A DNA stretch of 64,000 bases from JBEVJC01 sp040510375. GTDB lineage: Bacteria > Bacteroidota > Bacteroidia > Chitinophagales > Chitinophagaceae. Position 1 is the stretch's first letter. Every line of letters starts with the position of its first letter. The position numbers and the translations under genes were made by a program. Of this stretch, positions 1 to 8,452 are shown piece by piece. The notes below the pieces were generated by a model, which was given only the letters and a program-made list of their open reading frames with translations, was not told the DNA's origin and did not search any database. The stretch covers positions 84,963-148,962 of the forward strand of contig JBEVJC010000019.1 of assembly GCA_040510375.1 (NCBI GenBank). The letters are read 5' to 3'.

Positions 1-2
1 AA

Positions 3-821
3 ATGAATGCAAAAATTTTCATTCGTAATTCAGGTTGCGTATTTGCAGTATGTTTTCTCTTAATGGAATCACCCGTTAATCACGGTTATACTGTTCCCCT
101 TACCGGTCGGGGCCAAAACCCGCGGTCAGCAATGGTTGTACAGCCAGCTGCAACTGAAGAAATAAAACAGCACAAAACTCTTGCAAAGCTTACCCGTATG
201 GAGGTAAATCCTGCGTACGGGGAGCAGATCAGGTTACTTGTTTCTGATTACGTTTCGCATGTTATTCCACAGGAAAATAATATTATGGCAGAAGCCTATT
301 ATGAAAAGGAAAACCCATCCATACTCTGGCTGATTGAACGTTGGGATGGTATTGACGGATGGAATAAATCAGTGAAAAGTTCCCAGACGAAAGCGCTAGC
401 ACAACTGGCAGAAACCGCACTGGTAAAACCGGCGGAAATTTTCAGTGTAAAGGACCTGGAACCCATTTCAAAGGAACAATGGCGAAGGGTTTCCAATAAA
501 GCAGACAGTCAACTCACCATTATGCTGTTTGTCGATGCAAAGGCGGGAACGCAGGATATTTTTAAGGATGTTTATCACAAAGCGATGCCGGAATTCCGAA
601 GTGAACCCGGAGTGGTCAATTATCAGTTGTCGGTTTTTGAAGAGGACGATACAAAATTCGTTACTTATGAAAAATTCAGAAATAACGAGGCTTTTTTATA
701 TCATCTGGACTTCCCCCCTGTCAAACCGGTGATAGATTATCTCAATTCAAGCATCAAAAAACAACCATTCCAGGATGGTCTTCATACGCTGATTGAATTT
801 GCGCCATTGATTCGCCAGTAA
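3..821 (+). CDS. Exported tandem ABM-domain (antibiotic biosynthesis monooxygenase-like) protein
   Basis: The 272-residue protein contains two dimeric alpha/beta-barrel ABM-type domains. The first is at about residues 60-150 (YYEKENPSILWLIERWDG) and the second at about 168-245 (EPGVVNYQLSVFEEDD, then VTYEKFRN). ABM proteins of the YgiN kind act on quinols or aromatic compounds, usually as single-domain cytoplasmic dimers. Here a hydrophobic N-terminus (VCFLLMES region) suggests export, which is unusual. Two fused domains could form an intramolecular dimer. The start lies at the very edge of the window, so the N-terminus cannot be confirmed. The exported DJ-1 gene follows after 49 bases on the same strand, which suggests a shared transcript. 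The exact substrate is unknown. Confidence 0.7.
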   Translation: MNAKIFIRNSGCVFAVCFLLMESPVNHGYTVPLTGRGQNPRSAMVVQPAATEEIKQHKTLAKLTRMEVNPAYGEQIRLLVSDYVSHVIPQENNIMAEAYYEKENPSILWLIERWDGIDGWNKSVKSSQTKALAQLAETALVKPAEIFSVKDLEPISKEQWRRVSNKADSQLTIMLFVDAKAGTQDIFKDVYHKAMPEFRSEPGVVNYQLSVFEEDDTKFVTYEKFRNNEAFLYHLDFPPVKPVIDYLNSSIKKQPFQDGLHTLIEFAPLIRQ

Positions 822-870
822 CACAGTATAAATATTAAAATATATCCATCATCAATTAAAATTTATAAAA

Positions 871-1695
871 ATGAAAACAATTAGTCAGATTATGATAGCT
901 GGTATCTCAGGTATTCTTGCAGGTGCAGATGTGGAAGCCCAGGTGACCGTGAAAGCTGACCAGATAAACCTGGTAAGTGTAAACGAGCTGGCAATCATCA
1001 ATAAATTGTCGACCCAGCCTGCAGTGGTAAACATGCCGGTTTCACAATTATTAAATGCACCGGGAAATGAGGCGCTGAGGACCTTCTTCTTTACGCCGGT
1101 TAAAAACAGATCGGCATTGAAAGGAAAAAAAATAGCTGTATTGGCAGCAGACGGTTTCGAGGAAATTGAATTGACCGGACCAGTATGGTATTTCAGGGAG
1201 CTGGGTGCTGAAGTTGAAATTATTGCACCAAAATATAATCCAGCTCCGGAAAGATATGGATTGGCCTTCCCTGAAATGTCAAAAACGCATATCATGGCAA
1301 TACAATATTTACAACCTGTAGGCTGGCTTAAGTTTGACCGCACCGCAGACCAGATAAAAGTGGGCGATTATGACGCCGTGTTTATTCCCGGCGGAGCCTG
1401 GAATCCCGATAATCTCCGTTATGATAAGGATGTAGTTAAATTCATCCAGGATTTTAACAAGACAGGAAAATTGGTTGCTGCCATCTGTCATGGTCCGGTG
1501 GTACTGGCTTCCGCAGATATCCTGAAAGGCAAAAAACTGACCGGTTTCTGGAACATCCAGGTGGATTTAAAAAATGCAGGTGGGACAATTTTGGAAGAGC
1601 CGGTAGTGACGGACGGAAACCTGGTAACAAGCAGGCATCCCATTGATGTTGCGGATTTCTCCAGGGCAGTCGAAAACTGGTTATTGAAAAATTAA
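871..1695 (+). CDS. Exported DJ-1/PfpI family protein
   Basis: Type 1 glutamine-amidotransferase-like fold of 274 residues. A signal-peptide-like start (IAGISGILAG) and an extra N-terminal segment of roughly 85 residues come before the core. The core begins at GKKIAVLAADGFEEIEL with the acidic residues typical of the family. The nucleophile-elbow cysteine is in AICHGPVVLAS, and FIPGG is also present. Members act as chaperones, deglycases or glyoxalases, or as proteases (PfpI). Between strands there is an insertion containing PERYGLAFPEMSK. It lies between the ABM gene and an NAD(P)-binding protein, with 15 bases to the latter, so an operon is likely. A second exported DJ-1 paralogue occurs at 30705-31526. 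Family assignment is firm; the reaction is not known. Confidence 0.85.
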   Translation: MKTISQIMIAGISGILAGADVEAQVTVKADQINLVSVNELAIINKLSTQPAVVNMPVSQLLNAPGNEALRTFFFTPVKNRSALKGKKIAVLAADGFEEIELTGPVWYFRELGAEVEIIAPKYNPAPERYGLAFPEMSKTHIMAIQYLQPVGWLKFDRTADQIKVGDYDAVFIPGGAWNPDNLRYDKDVVKFIQDFNKTGKLVAAICHGPVVLASADILKGKKLTGFWNIQVDLKNAGGTILEEPVVTDGNLVTSRHPIDVADFSRAVENWLLKN

Positions 1696-1710
1696 AAGCA
1701 CTGGTAAAAT

Positions 1711-2349
1711 ATGAAAGCACTGATTATTGGAGCGACTGGCGCGACTGGAAAAGACCTTGTGAATGTCCTTCTTAAAGATCAGGATTATACAGAAGTGGTC
1801 ATATTTGTTCGCCGTCCCGGCGGATTGAAACATTCAAAATTGACAGAAATCATAACCGATTTTGATAAACTGGAGGCGGTGTCATCTGAAATCAGGGGGG
1901 ATGTATGGTTCTCTTGTCTGGGAACCACTCTCAAAGCGGCTGGATCCAAAGAGAAACAAATGCATATCGACTATGAAATCCCCTTGATGTTTGGTGAGAT
2001 TGCAAAAAGAAACGGCATTCAAAGGATGGTCTTATTGTCGGCGTACGGAGCTTCAGCAAACAGCAAAGTCTTTTACTCCCGGATTAAAGGTCGATTGGAA
2101 GAAAAGATTGCCGGTCTTTCCTTTGACTCATACATAGTTTTCAAACCCGGCGTATTGCTTCGCAGGCACAGTGACCGGTCAGGCGAGCGTCTATCCGTTG
2201 GCATATTACATTTTCTGAACAGGTTGGGTATACTCCGGAAATTCCGGCCACTTCCTACCTCAGAACTTGCAGAAAAGCTGGCAAAAGCGCCAAAGGCTTT
2301 CGGCAAGGGGCAATTCATTCTGGAGTTGGAAAAAATCCTTGAGTTTTAA
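1711..2349 (+). CDS. NAD(P)H-binding Rossmann protein (atypical SDR, HTATIP2/YbjT-like)
   Basis: The 212-residue protein starts with the glycine-rich dinucleotide motif GATGATGKDL directly after the first strand (MKALIIGA). Later segments fit the NAD(P)H-binding protein family: WFSCLGTTLKAAG, RMVLLSAYGA, and VFKPGVLLRR in the place of the usual IxRPGxL. There is no classical YxxxK pair at the usual spacing, which fits an atypical SDR. It follows the DJ-1 gene by 15 bases and probably shares its transcript. A role in redox sensing or quinone or carbonyl reduction is plausible from context but not shown by the sequence. Confidence 0.8.
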   Translation: MKALIIGATGATGKDLVNVLLKDQDYTEVVIFVRRPGGLKHSKLTEIITDFDKLEAVSSEIRGDVWFSCLGTTLKAAGSKEKQMHIDYEIPLMFGEIAKRNGIQRMVLLSAYGASANSKVFYSRIKGRLEEKIAGLSFDSYIVFKPGVLLRRHSDRSGERLSVGILHFLNRLGILRKFRPLPTSELAEKLAKAPKAFGKGQFILELEKILEF

Positions 2350-2427
2350 ATTAATTCCTTCAAAATGAAAGCCGTCTTGCATTGTATCAGTAGCAGTAAT
2401 CATATTCGCTCATTTAAAACCTAACTC

Positions 2428-3111
2428 ATGAAAAGTTACCTTATAATTTTTGCCTTATGTATTTCCAGTATAGTTGTAGCTGCGCAGATGCCGTCAGACT
2501 CCACCACCTTCCTTCTTCCTGATGGGACTGTCCTTAAGTCTGAGAAATTGGACAGTCTGACCAAAGCCTGGGGCAGGGTATTATTTGTACATAGTAAAGA
2601 AGATGATGCAAGGGGAATTATTCACCTGGAAAGGATAACTGATGAGATCAGGCGACAACTTGAAGATGAAGATTCGAAGAGAAAAAAAGCCATTGCATCG
2701 ATGCTTAATAAACCAGCACCCGCCTTTGAAGCCAAAGATCTGAAGGGTAATAACTGGTCTTTAAATAATCTTCGCGGTAAAATAGTGGTACTAAATTTTT
2801 GGTTCACATCCTGTACTCCATGTATCAGGGAAATGCCGGAATTGAATATGCTGGTTTCCGAATATGAGGGTAAGGATGTAATTTTTCTGGGGCTCACTTA
2901 TAATAATGCAGACCAGGTCAAATCATTTCTGGAACGTCGCAGCTTCAGTTATACTGTTGTTCCCGACTCACATGAAATTGATAAAATATACCAGGTTAGT
3001 TCATGGCCAACCAGCATTGTTATTGACAGGAAGGGATATGTAAAAATGATTGTCAATTCCCATCCAAAAATCCGGGAAGAATTGGATGCTGCCATTAAAT
3101 CCATAAAATAA
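2428..3111 (+). CDS. TlpA-like thiol-disulfide oxidoreductase
   Basis: The 227-residue protein has a signal peptide (ends near VVAAQ), a charged linker of about 70 residues, and a thioredoxin fold from about residue 95. The redox motif is CTPC (C129, C132) in the context NFWFTSCTPCIREMPEL, and the cis-proline is in SSWPTSIVID. This is the AhpC/TSA-Redoxin/TlpA type that acts in the periplasm, reducing or resolving disulfides. It stands after a 78-base gap from the previous gene. No dedicated partner is adjacent. Confidence 0.88.
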   Translation: MKSYLIIFALCISSIVVAAQMPSDSTTFLLPDGTVLKSEKLDSLTKAWGRVLFVHSKEDDARGIIHLERITDEIRRQLEDEDSKRKKAIASMLNKPAPAFEAKDLKGNNWSLNNLRGKIVVLNFWFTSCTPCIREMPELNMLVSEYEGKDVIFLGLTYNNADQVKSFLERRSFSYTVVPDSHEIDKIYQVSSWPTSIVIDRKGYVKMIVNSHPKIREELDAAIKSIK

Positions 3112-3160
3112 TCCCGATGAAGCCTGTTTTAACAAATCAAAAATCGTAAGAGACAAAATA

Positions 3161-3319
3161 ATGGTGTGCCTCGTCGGCGCCGATTATCCAAATCTTTTTT
3201 TAAAAGCAGCAGCCTGGGTCAACGGACTAGGCGGTTGGTTTCTCAAAAAGCATTTGATCAAGGAGGGTCGGGCATTTGCTAAGGATATTGAAAAGAAATT
3301 CGGACTGGAGCAGATGTAG
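3161..3319 (+). CDS. Small ORF, possible C-terminal remnant of a larger gene
   Basis: A 52-codon frame from ATG 3161 to TAG 3317-3319 encodes a hydrophobic then basic peptide (AAAWVNGLGGWFLKKHLIKE, then a stretch ending KKFGLEQM). It reads like the C-terminal end of an enzyme rather than a free small protein, and lies in the gap between the thioredoxin gene and the SDR at 3359. I do not recognise the parent family. It could equally be a chance ORF; codon usage looks protein-like by eye. Confidence 0.35.
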   Translation: MVCLVGADYPNLFLKAAAWVNGLGGWFLKKHLIKEGRAFAKDIEKKFGLEQM

Positions 3320-3358
3320 AATGCAGAAATCAAAATTATAAACTTAAAATTTAAAGAA

Positions 3359-4078
3359 ATGGAACAGCTTAAAAATAAAGTCGCCATAATTACCGGTGCA
3401 AATCAGGGTATCGGACTTGCTGTTGTACGAAAATTTGCAGAACAGGGCGCTATCGTTTACGCATTCGATATTAAGGAAGACGCTCAATACGGAAACGAAG
3501 TAGTTTTCATCAAAACAGATGTTAGTAATGAAGAGGAGTGGAAATCAGGTATACAAACAGTGCTGAAGGAACAAGGCCGGATTGATATACTGGTAAACAA
3601 TGCAGGTATCATTGCTTATACCCCAATTCACGAAATAGAGCTCGACGAATGGAACAGACTGATTGCAGTTGATCAGACCGGAGTCCTTTTAGGTATGAAA
3701 CATGTCATTCTGCCAATGCTTAAACAGGAATACGGAAGCATTGTAAACGTTTCATCTATCTGGGGAAAGGTTGGTGCTGCAAATGTAGTTGCTTACAATG
3801 CAGTAAAAGGTGCGGTAGTATTAATGACTAAAAATGCAGCTGTCACTTATGCGAAAAATGGTGTCCGTGTAAATGCCGTAAACCCTGGGTTTATAAAGAC
3901 ACCACTTACAGACAATCAAGCAACGGACCTGAATAAAACAGTGATCGATGCAACACCGATGGGTAGAGCTGGCGAGCCCGAAGAAATTGCAAATGGAGTT
4001 GCTTTCCTGGCAAGTGATCAGGCGAGTTACATAACCGGATCCGAATTGGTAATTGATGGCGGCTACACGGCCCAGTAG
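3359..4078 (+). CDS. SDR family NAD(P)-dependent oxidoreductase
   Basis: Classical short-chain dehydrogenase of 239 residues, close to the usual 250. It has the cofactor motif TGANQGIG near residue 13, NNAG near residue 80, the catalytic serine in NVSSIWG, and Y146/K150 in the YNAVK motif. The C-terminus ends SELVIDGGYTA, as in glucose-1-dehydrogenase/FabG-like enzymes. The acidic residue after the second strand (FDIKED) points to NAD preference. The ATG follows an A-rich leader typical of Bacteroidota. It is convergent with the next SDR (4171-4962). The substrate cannot be read from the sequence. Confidence 0.9.
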   Translation: MEQLKNKVAIITGANQGIGLAVVRKFAEQGAIVYAFDIKEDAQYGNEVVFIKTDVSNEEEWKSGIQTVLKEQGRIDILVNNAGIIAYTPIHEIELDEWNRLIAVDQTGVLLGMKHVILPMLKQEYGSIVNVSSIWGKVGAANVVAYNAVKGAVVLMTKNAAVTYAKNGVRVNAVNPGFIKTPLTDNQATDLNKTVIDATPMGRAGEPEEIANGVAFLASDQASYITGSELVIDGGYTAQ

Positions 4079-4170
4079 TCATGACAAGTCCGGGATAGAT
4101 TCGTTGATTAATTCATACTTTCATCCGTAAACATCCTGAATAAATGTAAACTGAAGTAGAAAAACGTTTT

Positions 4171-4962
4171 TTAAATCTGCGCTAGCCCGCCATCAACGAA
4201 CACTTCACTGCCGGTCATGTAACTACTCTGGTCCGAAGCCAGGAATAAAGTAACTGCAGCAATTTCCTCCGGATTTCCTATGCGGCCAAGCGGTACTTGT
4301 TCTGTAAATGAATCCAGTGCCTGTTGCTGAAAGCCTGTGGTGTCTAATAATTCCAAAAGACCAGGCGTGCTTGTACTTCCGGGAGACAATACATTTACAC
4401 GAATGCCCGAGCCCTTCAGGTCGAGCGCCCAACTCCTGGCAAAATTGCGGATGGCCGCTTTTGTGGCACTATAAACACTGAAGGCGGCCGTGCCCTTGGT
4501 ACCCGTTGTTGACCCGGTCAGGATAATCGACCCGCCTGCGGTTAAAAACGGCAGGGATTTTTGTACTGTAAATAAGGTTCCTTTTACATTCACATTAAAG
4601 GTGACGTCGAACCCTGCTTCTGTAATCTTTCCCAATGGCTCAAAACTTCCCACACCTGCATTGGCAACCACAATGTCAAGATGATTGTGTGCAGATGCGA
4701 TAACCGAAAAGACATGATCGATATCGTCTAGTTTTGATATATCACCCCTCACCGCGGTAACATTCTCCCCGATTGCAGCAACAGCCTGGTCCAGCTGCTC
4801 CTGCCGCCGGCCAGTGATGTATACATACGCTCCTTCGCTGGCAAAAAGTTTCGCGGTGGCCAGGCCTATGCCACTATTGGCACCGGTGATCAGGGCAACT
4901 TTTCCTTCAAGCCTGCCCCCGGTTTTAACTGATCCGGACAATCCGGTTTGATTTTTTTTCAT
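4171..4962 (-). CDS. SDR family oxidoreductase
   Basis: Classical SDR. The start was placed at ATG 4960-4962 because the 30 codons upstream (to 5052) are a cysteine- and aromatic-rich extension not seen in the family. This gives 263 residues with TGANSGIG at about 26-33, VANAG, serine in LTGSTTG, Y164/K168 (YSATK) and the C-terminal SEVFVDGGLAQI. The residue after strand 2 is arginine (TGRRQEQ), which suggests NADP preference. It is on the minus strand, convergent with the SDR at 3359. The next gene upstream on the same strand is another SDR. Confidence 0.88.
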   Translation of the reverse strand: MKKNQTGLSGSVKTGGRLEGKVALITGANSGIGLATAKLFASEGAYVYITGRRQEQLDQAVAAIGENVTAVRGDISKLDDIDHVFSVIASAHNHLDIVVANAGVGSFEPLGKITEAGFDVTFNVNVKGTLFTVQKSLPFLTAGGSIILTGSTTGTKGTAAFSVYSATKAAIRNFARSWALDLKGSGIRVNVLSPGSTSTPGLLELLDTTGFQQQALDSFTEQVPLGRIGNPEEIAAVTLFLASDQSSYMTGSEVFVDGGLAQI

Positions 4963-5110
4963 AATTATTTTTTTCGCCCAAATATTAAAGAATGATAATA
5001 TTCTGCAGATTTTGGCTAAGGTCTGAAAGGGTAGCCCAACGGACTTAGTCAAAAACTTTAAATAATTTGATTGTTCAGTTCATTTTCACAGAGCGGTATT
5101 GTTTCATCTT

Positions 5111-5917
5111 TTACCTTGTCAACAGACCGGCATCCAAAACATACTGGGAGCCGGTAACAAATCGCGATTTATCAGAAGCCAGGAAGACAACCGCATTCGC
5201 AACATCTTCTGCTTCTACCCACGGTACATCGATTAAATTACCTGCGCTTCGTTCTGCCACTTCTCTGGTGGTAGCGCCTTCAAGGAAGGCCAGTCCATCG
5301 TTCATCGGCGTATTCACTCCGGTCGGGTGAATAGATATTACCCGGATGCCGTGAGGAGCAAGTTCTATTGCCCAGCATTTCGTCAGGCCCGTCAGGCCCC
5401 ACTTTGAAGCTGCATAATGACTCAGACGGTTCATCCCGCGAAGGCCGGCAATCGAAGAGTTATTAATGATAACACCGTTTCCCTGGCTGACCATGACCGG
5501 TATCACCCTGCGACCCACCAGCCACGGGCCCTTCAGGTTGATGTCGAGCATGGTATCCCACTCCTTCTCGCTGATTTCTTCGGTTGCACCATATGCACAG
5601 ATACCTGCATTATTAAACAGGATGTCAATGGTACCGAAAATGGCAACCCCGCCTTCAACCGCATTCCGGATATCGTCGTCCACCCGAACATCCCCGGCGT
5701 AAACCTGGCAGTATGCTCCAAGTTCTTCACACTCCTGTTTCAATGAGTCCAGTTCATCCTGCGAACCCAGTGCGTAACCAGGGTATTTCATTTCGATGGC
5801 AATATCAAATGCTATTATGTTTGCTCCTTCGGCAGCCAATGCGAGTGCAGTTGCCCTTCCCTGTCCGTGGGCCGCGCCGGTAATGAAGGCTGTTTTTCCT
5901 TTGAATGTATCAGGCAT
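5111..5917 (-). CDS. SDR family oxidoreductase (mycofactocin/carveol-dehydrogenase-like subgroup)
   Basis: SDR of 268 residues with TGAAHGQGRA, an acidic strand-2 end (AFDIAIEM) suggesting NAD, NNAG, the serine in NNSSIAG, Y168/K172 (YAASK) and GSQYVLDAGLLTR at the C-terminus. The GAAHGQGR variant and the long insertion after strand 2 resemble the mycofactocin-coupled/carveol dehydrogenase-like subgroup. That subgroup call is tentative, and no mycofactocin genes are visible. Its first 8 bases overlap the end of the upstream CMD-like gene, so the two are translationally coupled. Confidence 0.87.
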   Translation of the reverse strand: MPDTFKGKTAFITGAAHGQGRATALALAAEGANIIAFDIAIEMKYPGYALGSQDELDSLKQECEELGAYCQVYAGDVRVDDDIRNAVEGGVAIFGTIDILFNNAGICAYGATEEISEKEWDTMLDINLKGPWLVGRRVIPVMVSQGNGVIINNSSIAGLRGMNRLSHYAASKWGLTGLTKCWAIELAPHGIRVISIHPTGVNTPMNDGLAFLEGATTREVAERSAGNLIDVPWVEAEDVANAVVFLASDKSRFVTGSQYVLDAGLLTR

Positions 5918-6461
5918 GTTTCCAGATTGACTTTACAGGTGGAAGGTACTCCAACAGATAATCGTCGATATCCGTTTCGAGTACATTATTAAATACATTG
6001 GTGGCAATCATCTGACCTGCAAAGGCAATGATAGTCACAAGGTCTTTTTTTGAATACCGGGCAGAAACAGGGTTGTAAATATGATCTGCGATATGCCCAT
6101 GGTTTTTGGCAATGATGCTTCCGAATGTCAGTAATTGTTTGTCAGTATCACTCAGCTGCAAATTTTGTGGATCTTCCCCGGCATCAATAATGACCTTCCG
6201 GAAAAAAGTAGAACAGAGCGGACAGTCCGTACCATTTGATACGGCATAAGCGAACTGGTAGGATAGTTTTGGTCCGATGATTTTTTCCAGTTCAAGATAC
6301 AACGGATACCACTGCATATAGGCCTCAAATGCCGGCAAAGAATATGCAAGCGTTGCCTTCATATTGGTTATACGGGCATGGTACCCGGCAACATGTTTGG
6401 CAAACGCTTCTTTAATTGGTAAGGGAAGGGTTGACTGATCGACCGGAAAAATTCTCGCCAT
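5910..6461 (-). CDS. Carboxymuconolactone decarboxylase/AhpD-like protein
   Basis: An all-helical 183-residue protein with the CMD/AhpD signature: a CPLC pair (C80, C83) followed by a histidine-bearing helix (KNHGHIADHI, about residue 117). The CxxC and downstream histidine suggest a peroxidase or thiol-based redox role rather than lactone decarboxylation. It heads a two-gene minus-strand operon and overlaps the SDR by 8 bases. An ORF-free stretch with an inverted repeat lies upstream (6508-6533). The physiological substrate is not evident. Confidence 0.82.
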   Translation of the reverse strand: MARIFPVDQSTLPLPIKEAFAKHVAGYHARITNMKATLAYSLPAFEAYMQWYPLYLELEKIIGPKLSYQFAYAVSNGTDCPLCSTFFRKVIIDAGEDPQNLQLSDTDKQLLTFGSIIAKNHGHIADHIYNPVSARYSKKDLVTIIAFAGQMIATNVFNNVLETDIDDYLLEYLPPVKSIWKHA

Positions 6462-6507
6462 AATACTGAAAATTTAAAGAAAATTTTATTTGAACTGAAG
6501 AACATGG

Positions 6508-6533
6508 TATATTTGTCTACAAACTTAGTAGAC
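6508..6533 (+). promoter_or_regulatory. Candidate -7 box with overlapping operator palindrome
   Basis: TATATTTG at 6508-6515 matches the Bacteroidota -7 consensus TAnnTTTG on the plus strand. It runs into an inverted repeat GTCTAC-7 nt-GTAGAC (6515-6533). The site lies between the start of the CMD-like gene (minus, 6461) and a short plus-strand ORF (6601). The position suits a repressor site controlling the CMD-SDR operon or the short ORF. No regulator gene is adjacent. Confidence 0.35.
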
Positions 6534-6600
6534 TATTAAATACAAAGCAAATTTTTATAAAACTGTTCATGGATTAATGTTCAAGTTGCCGGGGTGAAGA

Positions 6601-6738
6601 ATGCTTAGACAAGTAGTGGGCCCTCGGTTTGAGGTTACTGCTAAGAATTACCAGCAGGTTCATTTGCAGTATAATATTACGGATCCTTCGGTCAAAAAGG
6701 AATTGGACCAGTTAAATCATTTTCGTTTTCGTTTGTAA
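6601..6738 (+). CDS. Short ORF of unknown function, possible gene remnant
   Basis: A 45-codon frame (ATG 6601, TAA 6736-6738) encodes a basic, beta-prone peptide containing QVVGPRFEVTAKNY and ending HFRFRL. It is the only frame of note in the 342-base gap 6462-6803 and lies downstream of a -7-like box. It has no recognisable domain and ends like a truncated larger protein. The rest of the gap shows only the palindrome at 6515-6533. Confidence 0.3.
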   Translation: MLRQVVGPRFEVTAKNYQQVHLQYNITDPSVKKELDQLNHFRFRL

Positions 6739-6803
6739 TAGGCAAGCAATCGTTAAATGGCTGCGTTTCTACGCGGCCGTTTTTTATCTGATTAAACGTC
6801 CCC

Positions 6804-7304
6804 TTATTCTTTTGCAAATGCCACTACCAATTCAACAACCTGGAAGCTGCTTCTTGCAGGAACCTTTTCACCCGGAACGATGATCCGGAAGGGGCCTTTC
6901 GCCGGGGGCAATGGTTTTCCCATTGATTCGTCGGCAAGAATGATTACCCGATCCGTGAAGCCCTTGTCAATTTCAGCAAGTGAAAACAAAACTTCATATC
7001 CATCGGAACATTTCACCAGCAGATACTTGCTCAGGTTTTCACCCCGTAGATCCTTACCGGTCGATATACCTGCCAGTTCGAGTATATCCTGAAGTGCAAC
7101 ACCTGTGTATGTTACATTTTTTCCGTCGCGATCCCGCAGTATGGCGTTCACCCGCGGCATTCCCGCAATATCCTTCTGTGTCAGGTTTAACTCCTTTATT
7201 ACTTCACCCGTGACCTTTATGGTTGGTTTCGTTAAACTGTCCTGCGCAGTCAGTAATTGCAGACAACCAAATAACGTAATTAGAAAACAGCTGATACGAC
7301 GCAT
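6804..7304 (-). CDS. Exported molybdopterin-binding (sulfite-oxidase-fold) domain protein
   Basis: The 166-residue protein has a signal peptide (ends near LLTAQ) and then the SUOX molybdopterin-binding fold at about residues 28-165. Recognisable segments are IKVTGEV, YTGVALQDILELAG, SDGYEVLFSLAEID and GPFRIIVPGEK. Members of this small-domain group often lack the molybdenum-ligand cysteine of real sulfite oxidases, and the only candidate here is the Cys in LVKCSDGYE. It starts 4 bases after the stop of the di-haem peroxidase gene. The operon also holds a ModE-like regulator, which supports a molybdenum-related role. Confidence 0.82.
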   Translation of the reverse strand: MRRISCFLITLFGCLQLLTAQDSLTKPTIKVTGEVIKELNLTQKDIAGMPRVNAILRDRDGKNVTYTGVALQDILELAGISTGKDLRGENLSKYLLVKCSDGYEVLFSLAEIDKGFTDRVIILADESMGKPLPPAKGPFRIIVPGEKVPARSSFQVVELVVAFAKE

Positions 7305-7308
7305 AATA

Positions 7309-8409
7309 TTATTGTTTATAGGGATTGCTGAAACGTGGATCGGTGATAAATGTAGAATCAGTTAATAAAAGCAGGAAGGCGACAAGGTCGCCCCGTTCTT
7401 TTTTTGTAAGTCCCAGTGACCTGCCGTCCAGGTTGTTTGAATTGTTTTGCAACGCAGGACTAAGAGTTGGGGTACGTATCATTTCCTTGTTATAATGCTC
7501 CAGCACTTCATTGAGCGAACGGAACCGGGCATCGTGCATATAGGGCGCAGTAAGAGCAATATTGCGAAGTGTTACTACACGGAAACGACCAAGATCCTCT
7601 TCCTTTCCTGTTACATCCTGCCTGCCTCGGTCTGTGATCACACTATCCAGTCCGTTGTTATGAAAAAGCTCATTATATGTTTTGGGGCCACCGTGACATC
7701 CTCCACATCCTGCACCCCTGATACCTTTCGATGGATTTGGATTGGTAAAAAAAAGACTGATTCCATTCAACTCCGATGCCGTTGGCTGGTATTCACCCCG
7801 GAGATACTGATCGTACCTGGAATTGCACGACACCAATGTTCGCTGGAACTGGGCTAGTGCCTGACGGATCCGAAGGGATGTAATCTGTTCCGACCCAAAA
7901 GCGTTCATGAAAAATGAAGAATACCTTTTGATAGCCTTCAATTTATTCACTGATACTTCAAGTGATTGCCCCATTTCGTGGACACCGGTCATAGGTACGA
8001 TCGACTGATCCTCCAGACCCCGCGTTTTTCCATCCCAGAAAAATTGCCGGACCCACAACAGGTTCGCCAGTGACATGGTATTCCTCGGTTGTACCACTCC
8101 ATCAACCCCCTCACTGAATTGCTTTCCATCTGTGAATGCCAGGTCTTGCCGGTGACATGTACCACAGGAAACCCAATTGTTGCTGGATAACGCCGTTTCG
8201 TAAAACAACATACGTCCGAGCTCCACTCCTTCTTCTGTGGTTGGATTTTCCACTGGAATATTCACCCTGTTTCCGAAATAAGCAGGATAAAAAATCTTTA
8301 ACGGCGTTGGTTCGCCTGGTATACGATTTCGCGAACCTTGAAATACCAGCGCAGAGGTAATCAGGGAAAGTAAATAAATTATATTTCGTATCCGGGTACC
8401 ACGCATCAT
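7309..8409 (-). CDS. Di-haem cytochrome c peroxidase (CCP/MauG family)
   Basis: A 366-residue exported protein with an N-terminal hydrophobic segment (about 10-23). It has two c-type haem motifs, CGTCH at 82-86 and CGGCH near residue 234, in the order and spacing of bacterial di-haem peroxidases. MHDARFRSLNEVLEHY near the C-terminus is also typical. Members reduce H2O2 in the periplasm or oxidise protein side chains (MauG). It is the middle gene of a minus-strand run, 43 bases after the TonB receptor and 4 bases before the molybdopterin-fold gene. The pairing with those neighbours is more suggestive than the family itself. Confidence 0.9.
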   Translation of the reverse strand: MMRGTRIRNIIYLLSLITSALVFQGSRNRIPGEPTPLKIFYPAYFGNRVNIPVENPTTEEGVELGRMLFYETALSSNNWVSCGTCHRQDLAFTDGKQFSEGVDGVVQPRNTMSLANLLWVRQFFWDGKTRGLEDQSIVPMTGVHEMGQSLEVSVNKLKAIKRYSSFFMNAFGSEQITSLRIRQALAQFQRTLVSCNSRYDQYLRGEYQPTASELNGISLFFTNPNPSKGIRGAGCGGCHGGPKTYNELFHNNGLDSVITDRGRQDVTGKEEDLGRFRVVTLRNIALTAPYMHDARFRSLNEVLEHYNKEMIRTPTLSPALQNNSNNLDGRSLGLTKKERGDLVAFLLLLTDSTFITDPRFSNPYKQ

Positions 8410-8452
8410 ATCTGAATTGATTCAACCAAAATCTGACAGCTGACAGACCTGC

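Noticed and set aside
4963..5052. N-terminal extension of the SDR at 4171
   Set aside because: The extra 30 residues are unlike any SDR N-terminus; the internal ATG at 4960-4962 fits the family.
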